Assembly: GCF_015209595.1 (NCBI RefSeq)
Contig: NZ_JADEYS010000020.1
Span: 1-64,000, forward strand
Length of the DNA: 64,000 nt
Reading direction: 5' to 3'
From: Pontibacterium sinense
Lineage (GTDB): Bacteria > Pseudomonadota > Gammaproteobacteria > Pseudomonadales > Balneatricaceae
Part shown: piece after piece, positions 35,045 through 44,001 of the stretch
Layout: every line of letters begins with the position of its first letter
Position numbering within the stretch: the first letter of the stretch is position 1
Notes under the pieces: model-generated
Database searches by the model: none
Told to the model about the DNA's origin: nothing
The model's input: the letters and a program-made list of their open reading frames with translations, nothing else
Translations under genes and position numbers: made by a program

Positions 35045-35989
35045 ATGAATATCAAAGCATTAAGAGCATTTCGCCTGACCTTGTCCGAAGGCTCTTTGGC
35101 AGGTGCATCTGAAAAACTACACCTCAGCCAGCCCGCCGTGAGCCGCCTCATCAGTACATTGGAAGGCGAATTGAAAATGAAGCTCTTTCACCGGACCGGC
35201 CGCCGGCTCAAACCGACATCCGAAGCACTGGCCTTTTATAAAGAAGCGGGACGGATTCTCGACAATCTGGACCAGATTCCGCGGATTGCAGCAGACATTC
35301 GATCAGGTAAAAGTGAAAGCTTACGTATTGTCGTCATGCCCCGTATCGCACACGCACTGGTCGCCCCCGTCATTAATCAGTTCCTTAAAACGGACGGCAA
35401 TGTGCGGGTTTCCGTTGACGTCCAATCGAGACAGGAAGCCTATAAATGGGTTTCAGGGCGTGAATACGATTTTGGCATTGGGGCACTGCCTATAGAGGAC
35501 GCCAACATACAAACAGAAGTACTGTTGCGTGCACGAGCTCAAGCATTGATACCTAATTCACATCCGTTGGCTACAAAGGAAGAAATTACTGCAGACGATT
35601 TGGTAGACGAATCCATCATTACACTGACGCCTGGGCTTCTGCTGCGCCGTCAGGTCGATGATTTCTTTCAATCTGCCGGGCATAACCCATCATACGCCTG
35701 TGAAATAAGTGCATCCATGCTCGCCTGTCAGCTCGTCGAAGAAGGTGCTGGAATCACAATTGCAGATTCCCTTTCTGCCGCGGCTGTCGACAAAACCAAA
35801 GTCACTCTCCGCCCGCTCGTCCCTGAAAAGTGGATGTCATTCGGTCTGCTACTGCCAAAGCAACATGAGCAATCTGACCGTATAGACCGACTCATCGAGT
35901 TATTAAGGGAACGTGCTCAAACGCTGACGGCCAACGACCAGAATATTGTTGCTGTTAATACGGATAAGGTACATATCGATACGATCTGA
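35045..35989 (+). CDS. LysR family transcriptional regulator
   Basis: A 314-residue LysR-type regulator with MNIKALRAFRLTLSEGSLA-GASEKLHLSQPAVSRLISTLEGELKMKLFHR at the N-terminus (helix-turn-helix, about 1-60) and an effector domain after about residue 90. AAGG lies near the ATG. It is divergent from tctCBA-lyase, with 121 bases between the two starts, so it most likely controls that operon in response to its substrate. It may also affect the second tct operon. Confidence 0.9.
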   Translation: MNIKALRAFRLTLSEGSLAGASEKLHLSQPAVSRLISTLEGELKMKLFHRTGRRLKPTSEALAFYKEAGRILDNLDQIPRIAADIRSGKSESLRIVVMPRIAHALVAPVINQFLKTDGNVRVSVDVQSRQEAYKWVSGREYDFGIGALPIEDANIQTEVLLRARAQALIPNSHPLATKEEITADDLVDESIITLTPGLLLRRQVDDFFQSAGHNPSYACEISASMLACQLVEEGAGITIADSLSAAAVDKTKVTLRPLVPEKWMSFGLLLPKQHEQSDRIDRLIELLRERAQTLTANDQNIVAVNTDKVHIDTI

Positions 35990-36190
35990 AATTCGGATTG
36001 CTGTTTCCCAAAGATGTACAAACCTCGCCAAATACAAGACGACTGGCCGAAACTATCAGGGAAAGCGCAGCAGATATGACGAATAGGACGATTCGGGATG
36101 ACGACGGTACATGCTGATACGGGCACTGCTGGCGCGACACGCAGTACCGTTCAAGCCTGCCCTGAGATTGGCAGCGCCCAATAGAAACTA

Positions 36191-36682
36191 TTAGCTTAAA
36201 AGGGTCTCAGACAGCTTCGTGATTTTGTCACCTAAGGCGCCAACATTCCGGGCAAGTTCACGTGTCAGATTTAGCAGTAAGATACCGAAGGCCTGAGATC
36301 GCACCTCATGCATTTGATAAAACTGACTAGAAGAGATTTCCAACAAGATACTGTCCTGCTTGGCAATCGCTGTACTATAGCGATCATGCAACGCGATCAT
36401 CGCTGAAAAGCCAACATGCTCCCCTGCTCCACATAGCCGGGTTAACACAAGCTGGGTTTGAAGCGGGCGAAAGCTTGAAAGGCAACCGGTCAACACAATA
36501 TAGAATTCATCGACACGATCTCCCGCTTCGAAGAGAATTTCTCCCTCGTCCAATCGCACTATGCTGCCGTTACGCAGCAGCCAGTCGACGGCTTCTTCCG
36601 ATAATGCACCAAACGTAGCCAATCCCGTGAAATAATCTAGTGGCAATTCACTTAAGAGTACGTCGGGATCAATCGGGTGCAT
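36191..36682 (-). CDS. Stand-alone cyclic-nucleotide-binding-domain protein
   Basis: A 163-residue protein consisting of one cyclic-nucleotide-binding (cNMP) domain of the CRP/FNR type without the DNA-binding domain. Family features are FGALSEEAVDWLL, EGEILFEAGDRVDEFYIVLTG and GEHVGFSAMIALHDRYS. The usual phosphate-binding RxA motif is not obvious (the loop reads GFSAMIALHDRYSTAI), so true cAMP binding is uncertain. AAGG precedes the ATG. It is homologous to the protein at 54177, and both have a C-terminal helix with NLTRE(L)/NMTRE(M). It lies beside the TauE/SafE permease. Confidence 0.8.
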   Translation of the reverse strand: MHPIDPDVLLSELPLDYFTGLATFGALSEEAVDWLLRNGSIVRLDEGEILFEAGDRVDEFYIVLTGCLSSFRPLQTQLVLTRLCGAGEHVGFSAMIALHDRYSTAIAKQDSILLEISSSQFYQMHEVRSQAFGILLLNLTRELARNVGALGDKITKLSETLLS

Positions 36683-36752
36683 AAACCACCTTCTGCGTAT
36701 TTAAGTACTTGATGTAAAAAATATAGCAGCGCCAAAAACGTACCGCCTGACT

Positions 36753-37505
36753 TCAGGGCCAAAGCAATCCGAAGGACTTATAAAAGAGATGGATCGCCGC
36801 GAACATCATGGCCACACGCACAACTTTATAAATCAGGTCATCACTCACCTTCCCCATCAGTTTGCTACCAACGACAGTACCGAGTATTCCAGTCAGCATC
36901 ATCAGCATACAGATCATAAACCAGCGCTCCATAGGGAAGCCGATGCTGTAAAACGCCGAGAGTTTCATCACGTTCAAACCCAGCATACACACTGTCATAG
37001 AACCGATAAACTGAAGCTTCTGGAGCTCAAATCGCCCCAAAATACTAGCTATTGCCGGGCCGGGGGCGCCAACAAAAAAGGCAATAAAAGCGGTTGTTGA
37101 TCCGGCAAACGATAAGCTTAACGTTGAGCGCCCTACAGGAACGCCCTTCGGCTTCCATGCTGAGTAAAGCAAGAAACCGCCTAACACCATGGATAACGTA
37201 GCGGCGTTAATCTGATCAAACAGTAACATCGCAATAACCGTTCCAGGAATTGCCCCCACAAGGTATTTTGTACTGATCGCGTAGTCAGCATGCTGCCGGT
37301 AGATATACATTCGTGATAGCAACGAACCCATCTGTACTAAACCGATAACAGCGATCAGTTCTTTAATCGGCACAAACACTGACAGCAAAATTACCATTAG
37401 GATGCCGCCGCCAAACCCCACCAGTGCAGAGATGACACCCGCGAAGAAACTAATCAACGGAAAGAGAATATATTCTCCTTCCAATCCATACAGCGCAGCG
37501 CTCAT
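36753..37505 (-). CDS. TauE/SafE (TSUP) family permease
   Basis: A 250-residue inner-membrane protein with about eight hydrophobic helices in two repeats. The N-terminal GVISALVGFGGGILMVILLSVF contains the glycine-rich turn typical of TSUP permeases. Known members export sulfite, sulfoacetate or small organic anions, or carry them with H+. It stands upstream of the cyclic-nucleotide-binding gene on the same strand (70 bases apart). Next to TTT transporters and a sulfatase, export of an anionic by-product such as sulfite is possible (inference). A remnant of a related protein lies at 26300. Confidence 0.87.
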   Translation of the reverse strand: MSAALYGLEGEYILFPLISFFAGVISALVGFGGGILMVILLSVFVPIKELIAVIGLVQMGSLLSRMYIYRQHADYAISTKYLVGAIPGTVIAMLLFDQINAATLSMVLGGFLLYSAWKPKGVPVGRSTLSLSFAGSTTAFIAFFVGAPGPAIASILGRFELQKLQFIGSMTVCMLGLNVMKLSAFYSIGFPMERWFMICMLMMLTGILGTVVGSKLMGKVSDDLIYKVVRVAMMFAAIHLFYKSFGLLWP

Positions 37506-38043
37506 TTAATTCCATCCAAAAGAAGATACAACAGACATGTGGCAGGTCGGGAGCGGCAAGTGCGTGATATCAGTCACGCATATTCAGCCCCGGTGATCAG
37601 GCTCGTCCGACAGTGGACGGTTATTTGCAGACTAACCAATGCACGTCTATCGAAAAAATAGGAAATAGCTATAGCTACTATCGTTTTTTTGTATATGTAA
37701 GTATGAAATCAGACGGGCACAATGACGGTATAGAGTTACACTTTAGTGGGTTGTCGGCGTGTAAAATTGGTTATAGCTGAGTGAATACTAGTTCTATATT
37801 TTTCCTCTAACACCAAGTGTTCTATAACGGGTTAGGAGCAGCACAGCCCTTTTGTCCTATGAGATAGAGCTAAACAAGCATGTCATATAAAAATCTTATA
37901 CGCAGGATATCAATATAGTATTTCTTGCACATACAACACATTTGATAATTTAGAGCTGTAGCTGGGGGAGACCCACTAGCGTGACCCTGGCCCTAATTGA
38001 AAAACCTCTCTGACCAAATAATAAAATTAAAGGGGATAACTCC
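37506..38043. other. Intergenic region before the second tct operon
   Basis: 538 bases between the divergent TauE/SafE gene and tctC. It is AT-rich and must hold both promoters. A small near-palindrome TAGCTATAGCTA lies near 37667. I see no open frame or strong hairpin. AGGGGATAACTCC just before 38044 is the ribosome binding site of tctC. Confidence 0.35.
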
Positions 38044-38994
38044 ATGAACCTGCGCAAAACAATTAGAACAAGTGTGTCCTGTCTGGCATTGGCACTCGCC
38101 AGCTCAACCGCACTCGCCGCAGATTTCCCAGAACGTCCTGTAAACTTGATCGTTGGCTATAAAGCGGGTGGCGGTGTTGATACCTATGCGCGTGCTTTAG
38201 CTAAAGTCGCTCAACCTCATCTCGACGGTCAACCAATTGTGGTTGTAAACAAACCCGGTGGTGGCGGCCTGATTGGCGGTCGTTTTGTCGCTGACCAGCC
38301 ACCGACTGGCTACTCCCTGTACCTATCCTCTGCCGGCTCCATGGTATTGCGTAATCTGGTGAAGCCTCAGGTTGTCTCTACTAATGATTTCAAGATGGTC
38401 GCCACCATCGGTGAACTGACTGCCGGTGTCTTCGTCCCTGCCTCTTCTCCAATCAAAACCTTGCCTGAATTGGTTGCTAAGATTAAAGAATCCGGCAGTA
38501 AAATGCGCTGGGGACACACGGGTCGCGGTAATGTATGGCACGTTGCAGGCGTTGGCATGCTGAATAAGAACGAGCTGAAATCCAAAGATATCCCGTTTAA
38601 GGGCGGCTCAGCTGTACGCTCCGCGCTAATCAGTAGCCAGATTGATTTTGGCATTATCGGTGCTCACCTCGGCCGTGGCTTTGAAGACGATATCCGCCTG
38701 TTGGCAGTACTGTCTGACGAACGTCACCCCGCGGTACCTGACACTGAGACCGCAAAGGAGCTGGGAGTCGCATTCACCAAAGTATCTTCTCCGATCATAG
38801 TGATGGCACCGAAGCGAGTGAACGACAAGACAGTTCAGCAGCTATCTGACGCCGTTTCGAAAATGGTTAACGATAAAGAATACTCCGCCGTCATGACCAA
38901 AGCAGGCCTGCCCGTTGCAAAGCTGAATGCAGCTGAAACAACCACTCTGGTAGAAAATGCGAAAGTCGACTGGAAATCTCTGGTAGGAAAATAA
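38044..38994 (+). CDS. TTT transporter substrate-binding protein (TctC/Bug family), second system
   Basis: A 316-residue periplasmic binding protein with a signal peptide (about residues 1-25, ending ALAA) and mature start DFPERPVNLIVGYKAGGGVDTYARALA. The VGYKAGGG turn and the later WGHTGRGNVWHVAGVG are shared with the TctC at 33961, so the two systems are related. A good ribosome binding site precedes the ATG. It leads tctCBA. The ligand may be an organosulfate or carboxylate given the sulfatase downstream (inference). Confidence 0.93.
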   Translation: MNLRKTIRTSVSCLALALASSTALAADFPERPVNLIVGYKAGGGVDTYARALAKVAQPHLDGQPIVVVNKPGGGGLIGGRFVADQPPTGYSLYLSSAGSMVLRNLVKPQVVSTNDFKMVATIGELTAGVFVPASSPIKTLPELVAKIKESGSKMRWGHTGRGNVWHVAGVGMLNKNELKSKDIPFKGGSAVRSALISSQIDFGIIGAHLGRGFEDDIRLLAVLSDERHPAVPDTETAKELGVAFTKVSSPIIVMAPKRVNDKTVQQLSDAVSKMVNDKEYSAVMTKAGLPVAKLNAAETTTLVENAKVDWKSLVGK

Positions 38995-38997
38995 GCA

Positions 38998-39525
38998 ATG
39001 AATACAAGCGACCTGAGCTCTTCAGATCGCCAGGCGCGCAAAACTGCGCGCCATGATCTGGCGACAGGCCTTGCGATTTTGGCACTGGCAGGATTTCTGT
39101 TTATCGAATCTCTCGATATTCCAGTTGACCTCGAGGATGCGGGCTTAAGTGCGCGTTTCTTCCCACAAGCCATTTGCGGCCTGATGGCGGTACTCGGAGC
39201 GATCCTTGCGTTTAACGGCGCCCGTGGTCAATCAGCACCGGACGATAAAACTACATTTGACGGTAAAATTTTTATATCGAAGGTTCTGCCTTTATCTGTA
39301 TTGAGTTTTGCATACGTATGGCTGTTTCAACTCTTCGGTTACACCACAGCAACACTGATCACGGTGTACATCGGCAGTTATTTGTTTGGCGTGCGTGGTA
39401 AGGCATTTCTACTGCTGTCGCCGATCATGTCTCTGCTGTTCTATTACCTGTTCTTTGGTCTCATGGGCGTGTTCGAGCCACCCGCAGAGATCTTTGATGT
39501 CATGGTTTATCTGAAAAATTTGTAA
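38998..39525 (+). CDS. TTT transporter small membrane subunit (TctB family), second system
   Basis: A 175-residue inner-membrane protein with four hydrophobic segments after a charged N-terminus of about 25 residues. AGGAAAATAAGCA before the ATG includes the tctC stop, so it is translated together with tctC. Size and the YYLFFGLMGVFEPP C-terminus fit TctB. It lies three bases after tctC and 11 bases before tctA. Confidence 0.87.
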   Translation: MNTSDLSSSDRQARKTARHDLATGLAILALAGFLFIESLDIPVDLEDAGLSARFFPQAICGLMAVLGAILAFNGARGQSAPDDKTTFDGKIFISKVLPLSVLSFAYVWLFQLFGYTTATLITVYIGSYLFGVRGKAFLLLSPIMSLLFYYLFFGLMGVFEPPAEIFDVMVYLKNL

Positions 39526-39536
39526 CGGTATCGATT

Positions 39537-41054
39537 ATGGATTTAATTAACGGCTTTATTACAATTTTTTCCTCGCCGATCACCATGTTATTTATAGTCA
39601 TGGGTTCGGTGCTGGGTGTCGTGGTAGGTGCAGTACCAGGTCTGACTGCATCCGCAGCGATCGCCATGCTGGTTCCGATCACCTATTACATTGATCCGCT
39701 TTCTGCACTGGCATTCCTCTATGTCATTGGTAAAGCAGGTCGCTTTGGCGGCTCAATTTCAGCCATTCTGTTTAATACGCCAGGGACGACAGCAGCGGCC
39801 GCTACCATTCTGGATGGCCACCCGATGACCCAAAAAGGTCAGGCGGGTAAAGCACTGAAAACGGCCTCCATTTCCTCCGCAATTGGCGACTTTACCGGTG
39901 AAATCCTGCTGATTTGTGGTGCTCTGACCATCGCTACTTTTACCAAGCAACTGGGGCCACCCGAGTATTTCGCAATCTATGTATGTGCATTCCTGATTAT
40001 CGGCAGCGTTATCTCCAGTTCCGTACTGAAAGGCATTGTCTCTACGCTGTTTGGTGCATCGCTGGCGATGATCGGCCTCGATCCAATCACGTCAGAACCC
40101 CGTTTTACTTTCGGCACAATTGAGCTTTATAACGGCCTGTCTTTGGTTCCCCTGCTGATCGGTTTGTTCGTGATCTCTGAAGTATTTACACAGGCTTCAC
40201 ACGATCACTCCAAGGATGGACGTCACGATACGATAAAGGCCAAAAACCCAGATGACGACCATCTGTCCATGGCAGAAGTTAAACGCTGCTTACCATTTAT
40301 TGGTAAAGGTTCAGCAATCGGCTCAGTTGTCGGACTGTTACCCGGTGTGGGGTCTGCGGTTGCGTGCTTTGTGGCTTATGGCGAAGGTCGTCGTAAAGCG
40401 AAGAATGGCGACAAGTGGGGCACCGGTGTCATCGAAGGTATTGCCGCGCCTGAATCTGCCAACAATGCGGTATCAGGACCAAGCATGATCCCATTGCTCG
40501 CACTGGGTGTGCCAGGTAGCACCATCGCAGCCATGCTGTTGGGTGTGTTTATGATCCACGGTATTCAGGTTGGTCCGCAGATTTTCGAAACCTCCGGCGA
40601 TATCGTATACGGTCTGTTTGCAGCGGGCTTGATCGGCATTGTGCTCTACTTCCTGATTGGCTGGTTTGGTAGTGCGTTCATTGGTCGCCAGATCGATAAA
40701 GTACCACCTATTATGATCTACCCATCTATTCTGGCGGTCGCGTGTGTCTCGGCTTACACCGCACGCTCCAGTCTGTTTGATGTGGGTCTTGCATGTTTAT
40801 TCGGTGTCATCGGATATCTGATGCGTGTCACTAACCTAAGCACCGCAGCGGCAGTGATTGCGTTTGTATTAGCTCCGGGCGCAGAACAGGCCCTACGTCA
40901 ATCATTACTGCTGAGCGACAACGGTTTTGCCATCTTTATGGACCGCCCTGTTGCCCTCGCGTTCTTTGCTATTCCGGTATTTGCCATCTCCCTGCGTATC
41001 TACTCCAGAATGCGCAGTGAAAAAACTCCGGCGGAAATGCTGGATACCGCGTAA
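39537..41054 (+). CDS. TTT transporter large membrane subunit (TctA family), second system
   Basis: A 505-residue TctA protein, the same length as its counterpart at 31950, with VGAVPGLTASAAIAMLVPITYYIDP, FNTPGTTAAAATILDGHPM and ESANNAVSGPSMIPLLALGVPGS. It should form the membrane channel with TctB. It follows tctB by 11 bases. A perfect 14-pair hairpin follows at 41079, before the sulfatase gene. Confidence 0.93.
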   Translation: MDLINGFITIFSSPITMLFIVMGSVLGVVVGAVPGLTASAAIAMLVPITYYIDPLSALAFLYVIGKAGRFGGSISAILFNTPGTTAAAATILDGHPMTQKGQAGKALKTASISSAIGDFTGEILLICGALTIATFTKQLGPPEYFAIYVCAFLIIGSVISSSVLKGIVSTLFGASLAMIGLDPITSEPRFTFGTIELYNGLSLVPLLIGLFVISEVFTQASHDHSKDGRHDTIKAKNPDDDHLSMAEVKRCLPFIGKGSAIGSVVGLLPGVGSAVACFVAYGEGRRKAKNGDKWGTGVIEGIAAPESANNAVSGPSMIPLLALGVPGSTIAAMLLGVFMIHGIQVGPQIFETSGDIVYGLFAAGLIGIVLYFLIGWFGSAFIGRQIDKVPPIMIYPSILAVACVSAYTARSSLFDVGLACLFGVIGYLMRVTNLSTAAAVIAFVLAPGAEQALRQSLLLSDNGFAIFMDRPVALAFFAIPVFAISLRIYSRMRSEKTPAEMLDTA

Positions 41055-41078
41055 TACAGTATTAACCGGTACCACCCC

Positions 41079-41123
41079 GGCAGCAGATTTTACGATTACG
41101 CCCAATCATTAAAATCTGCTGCC
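41079..41123 (+). terminator. Hairpin between tctA and the sulfatase
   Basis: GGCAGCAGATTTTA (41079-41092) and its exact complement TAAAATCTGCTGCC (41110-41123) form a 14-pair stem with a 17-base loop. There is no T tract on the plus strand. It may lower read-through into the sulfatase or protect the tct mRNA from decay. Confidence 0.55.
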
Positions 41124-41254
41124 ACCCTCACCCGACTTATAAAAACGATAAATCCAACCTATCAGGAAGCAACAAATGTCCCCTGAGGGGAGCGCTTTGC
41201 CTGCAATCTGCTCCTGTCAGTTGCTGCGCCTGTTTAACTACTAGGTAACAACCG

Positions 41255-42694
41255 ATGACTACGAAAAATATGATCGTCATTATGTCTGACGAGCACGCGA
41301 ACAAAATCATTGGAAGCCACGGCCACCCATTCATTAAAACACCCAATATGGATAAGCTGGCCGCTGAAGGTTGCCGTTTCACCTCCGCTTACACCAACTC
41401 CCCCATTTGCCTGCCGGGCCGGGCCGCATTTGCAACAGGCCGTTATGTGAACGAAACAGGCTATTGGGACAACGCGCATCCGTACGAAGGAGCCATCGAT
41501 AGCTGGGGCCACGTCATTCAGCGCAAAGGGGTGAAATCTGTTTCCATTGGTAAGCTGCACTACCGCAATGAAACCGATGATGTTGGCTTCGACGAACAGA
41601 TCCTACCCATGCATGTGGTCGGTCAGAAAGGCGATATTCTGGGCTCTGTGCGTGACGATCTGCCCCGCCGGATGAAGTGCAAATCCATGTCGGATCAAAT
41701 CGGTCCCGGCGAAAGCTCCTACACCCGCTACGACCGCAACATCACGGACCTGTCTTGTAAGTGGCTGGAAGAGAATGCCAATGACGGTCCGTTCGTACTT
41801 TACGTTGGGCTGGTTGCACCTCACTTTCCGTTGATCGCACCAGAAGCCTTCTACAACCTGTACAAAGATATGGATATCCCAATGCCAAAAGCATATGAGA
41901 TCTCCGAACGTCCCGATCACGGTTGGTTAAATCAGTGGCGTAAATGCTGGATTCATGATGAATTTTTCGACGACGAGAAAGTACTGGTCGCACTGAAGAG
42001 TTACTACGGTCTGGTATCTTTCCTTGATGACAACATCGGTAAAATCCTGGCATCGCTTGAAGCATCCGGCGTCGCGGGTGAAACCGAAGTGATCTACACC
42101 TCAGATCATGGCGACAACATGGGCGCACGTGGACTTTGGGGTAAATCCACTTTCTTCGAAGAAGCCGCCGGTATCCCGATGATCGTAAAAGGCCCCGATA
42201 TTGAAGCGGGAACCGTATGTGAGACACCTGTCACACTGGTCGATGTTGCTTCCACAATTTGTGAAGAGATCGCCTTAGAGACGCCAGCAAACTGGCCTGG
42301 CTTCTCGCTGAATAAGCTAGCTGCTGAACCCTATGACGAGGAACGCACAGTTTTTGCCGAATACCATGCGGCGGGAGCCATCAGTGGTGCCTTTATGCTG
42401 CGCAAAGGTCAGTATAAGTACATCCACTATGTTGGTTTCGAACCTCAGTTGTTTGATTTGAATGCCGACCCGGAAGAGATGAACGATATCGCAGGTCTGC
42501 CCGAACATGCGGAACGTATCGCCCAGTTCGAAACAGAGCTGAGTGCCATCTGTGATCCGGAAGAAGTGGATGCGCGAGCAAAACAGGATCAGAAAAAGCT
42601 GGTCGATGAAAACGGCGGCCGTGAAGCAATCGTATCTAAAGGCGGCTTTGGCGCGACACCTGCCCCGGGTGACAATGCCGAGTTTCGCTCCTAG
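41255..42694 (+). CDS. Sulfatase family hydrolase
   Basis: A 479-residue protein of the alkaline-phosphatase superfamily, sulfatase branch. The modification motif is C52-L-P-G-R56 followed by TGRY, i.e. C-x-P-x-R, so C52 can be converted to formylglycine; the fourth position is glycine instead of the usual serine or alanine. Metal and sulfate ligands are likely in IMSDEH (9-14), K100 and H102 of SIGKLHY, H190 of VAPHFP, and D284-H285 of YTSDHGDNMG. There is no signal peptide, so it should act in the cytoplasm on an imported sulfate ester or a related phosphonate. It follows the second tctCBA after 200 bases. No formylglycine-generating enzyme with catalytic cysteines is in the window. Confidence 0.88.
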   Translation: MTTKNMIVIMSDEHANKIIGSHGHPFIKTPNMDKLAAEGCRFTSAYTNSPICLPGRAAFATGRYVNETGYWDNAHPYEGAIDSWGHVIQRKGVKSVSIGKLHYRNETDDVGFDEQILPMHVVGQKGDILGSVRDDLPRRMKCKSMSDQIGPGESSYTRYDRNITDLSCKWLEENANDGPFVLYVGLVAPHFPLIAPEAFYNLYKDMDIPMPKAYEISERPDHGWLNQWRKCWIHDEFFDDEKVLVALKSYYGLVSFLDDNIGKILASLEASGVAGETEVIYTSDHGDNMGARGLWGKSTFFEEAAGIPMIVKGPDIEAGTVCETPVTLVDVASTICEEIALETPANWPGFSLNKLAAEPYDEERTVFAEYHAAGAISGAFMLRKGQYKYIHYVGFEPQLFDLNADPEEMNDIAGLPEHAERIAQFETELSAICDPEEVDARAKQDQKKLVDENGGREAIVSKGGFGATPAPGDNAEFRS

Positions 42695-42726
42695 CATTCA
42701 GAGCTAGTCAAACTGTTACCCAACCC

Positions 42727-42770
42727 AAAGGCCTGCGCTATTCACTTCCCTACAGCGTCAGGCCTTTTTT
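42727..42770. terminator. Bidirectional terminator
   Basis: AAAGGCCTG-CGCT pairs with AGCG-TCAGGCCTTTTTT. It ends the sulfatase transcript on the plus strand and the GFA-family gene on the minus strand. Confidence 0.85.
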
Positions 42771-43168
42771 GTATCCGGCACACCTGCCTCATATTGCACG
42801 ACGCCCTCTGGGATCACTTCCCAACTGGCTTTCGAACCCACATAGATATGCCTGCCAATCTCAATCTGCGGATCACCGTTGACACAACCCAGTGTGACAC
42901 CCTGTACTTCACCGTTATAAACCCCACACAGCGTCGAACCACATTGACGACAGAAGCGAAATCCAAAACCGTGCTCACCGACATAGGACGTCAGCAGGTG
43001 CTCGCCTGATATCCATTTAAACTGACTGGGCGTCACTAGCGCATAGCTCGAAGCCTGTGAGCTAAATGCCTTGCGACAACGCGAGCAGTGGCACGAGCGG
43101 GCATCAAATAACTTGCCATTAATTTGGTACCGGACGTCTCCGCAAAAGCATTCACCCGTAATGACCAC
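42758..43168 (-). CDS. GFA/Mss4-like zinc-binding protein
   Basis: A protein of about 136 residues of the glutathione-dependent formaldehyde-activating (GFA) family. The zinc cysteines are in ECFCGDVRYQ, CHCSRCRKAF and FCRQCGS. The frame can be opened by TTG at 43180, but GTG at 43168 has GGAG six bases upstream and gives the normal MVITGECFCG N-terminus, so I choose it. GFA proteins may help glutathione adducts form or simply bind zinc; the exact role is rarely known. Its 3' end overlaps the terminator shared with the sulfatase. Confidence 0.82.
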   Translation of the reverse strand: MVITGECFCGDVRYQINGKLFDARSCHCSRCRKAFSSQASSYALVTPSQFKWISGEHLLTSYVGEHGFGFRFCRQCGSTLCGVYNGEVQGVTLGCVNGDPQIEIGRHIYVGSKASWEVIPEGVVQYEAGVPDTKKA

Positions 43169-43247
43169 ATCACTCTCCAAGGGATTAACATCGTATTCAG
43201 AAGGTTAAAAACGAAGGGAAACCGCCGTTAGGCTCCCACCGCATAAC

Positions 43248-43667
43248 TTATGCCCACCCCAACTGCTGAAGGCTGATTGTATCGTTCCAGATCTTCGTCA
43301 TCTGTCGAATGAGTTTACCGTCAAATTGCATGACGTAAACATAATCGGCCTCGATGGTATTACCGGTTGGCTCACCCGGACCGCCCGGTCCTGTTTGGGT
43401 ACCGTGAAACACGGCATAAGCCGCTACACATTGCCGCTCTTCATCCACAGCAAAGAAGCGCAAATCATAGTGTCCATCAGGTATAGGAGTGAACAGACCT
43501 TTCATCCATTCTGTATACCCTTCCAGGGTATCTATATCAGCAAGCACGGCTGTCTGAGCCGAAAATCCGGCATCAGGGTGACAGTAAGCTTTGCATACGT
43601 CCCACCCCTTTCCGTCTTCACATGCTTCAAAAAACAACTTAGCTTGTTCAAGAATATCGCTCATCAT
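43248..43667 (-). CDS. SnoaL-like/NTF2-fold protein
   Basis: A 139-residue protein of the SnoaL-like (NTF2 fold) family. ILEQAKLFFEACEDGKGWDVCKAYCHPDAGFSAQ and the later EADYVYVMQFDGKLIRQMTKIWND are typical. These proteins form a cone-shaped cavity and act as isomerases, hydrolases or binding proteins. GAGGA precedes two possible ATGs, at 43667 and 43664. Its substrate is unknown; it lies 79 bases upstream of the GFA-family gene on the same strand. Confidence 0.75.
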   Translation of the reverse strand: MMSDILEQAKLFFEACEDGKGWDVCKAYCHPDAGFSAQTAVLADIDTLEGYTEWMKGLFTPIPDGHYDLRFFAVDEERQCVAAYAVFHGTQTGPGGPGEPTGNTIEADYVYVMQFDGKLIRQMTKIWNDTISLQQLGWA

Positions 43668-44001
43668 CTATTCCTCAGTTTCGTTGCTGTTCGCTCTGAA
43701 GCGCTCCCTGCTTTATCTAAATTAGTTTGGAAGTAATGCTTGAACTACCGAACAGAGAAGTGAGGACCAAACCAACGTGTACAACACATCGATTTGATCG
43801 ATCCTTAGAGAAATATTAGAAGAAAGAACAAGAAATAAACTGCGTAACGCGAGCTTATTGTATTCGTGCAGGGTTCCAGGCAAAAAATCCGACGTATCAC
43901 ACAACTTAATCGGGCATTAAATTGTCTGTACCGCGCTGTATCCGAAGAGTTAGCGGCAGGCTGCGTTGAAGCAAATACAAAACACTGACTGCACAATCTG
44001 A
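43668..44001. other. Intergenic region, no supported gene
   Basis: 334 bases between two minus-strand genes. Small frames here do not look like proteins. It must hold the promoter of the SnoaL-like gene. No repeat or strong hairpin seen. Confidence 0.3.

Noticed and set aside
43505-43530. ATACCC-N5-GGGTAT sequence
   Set aside because: It lies inside the SnoaL-like gene and has a five-base spacer, so it is probably coding coincidence rather than a third operator.
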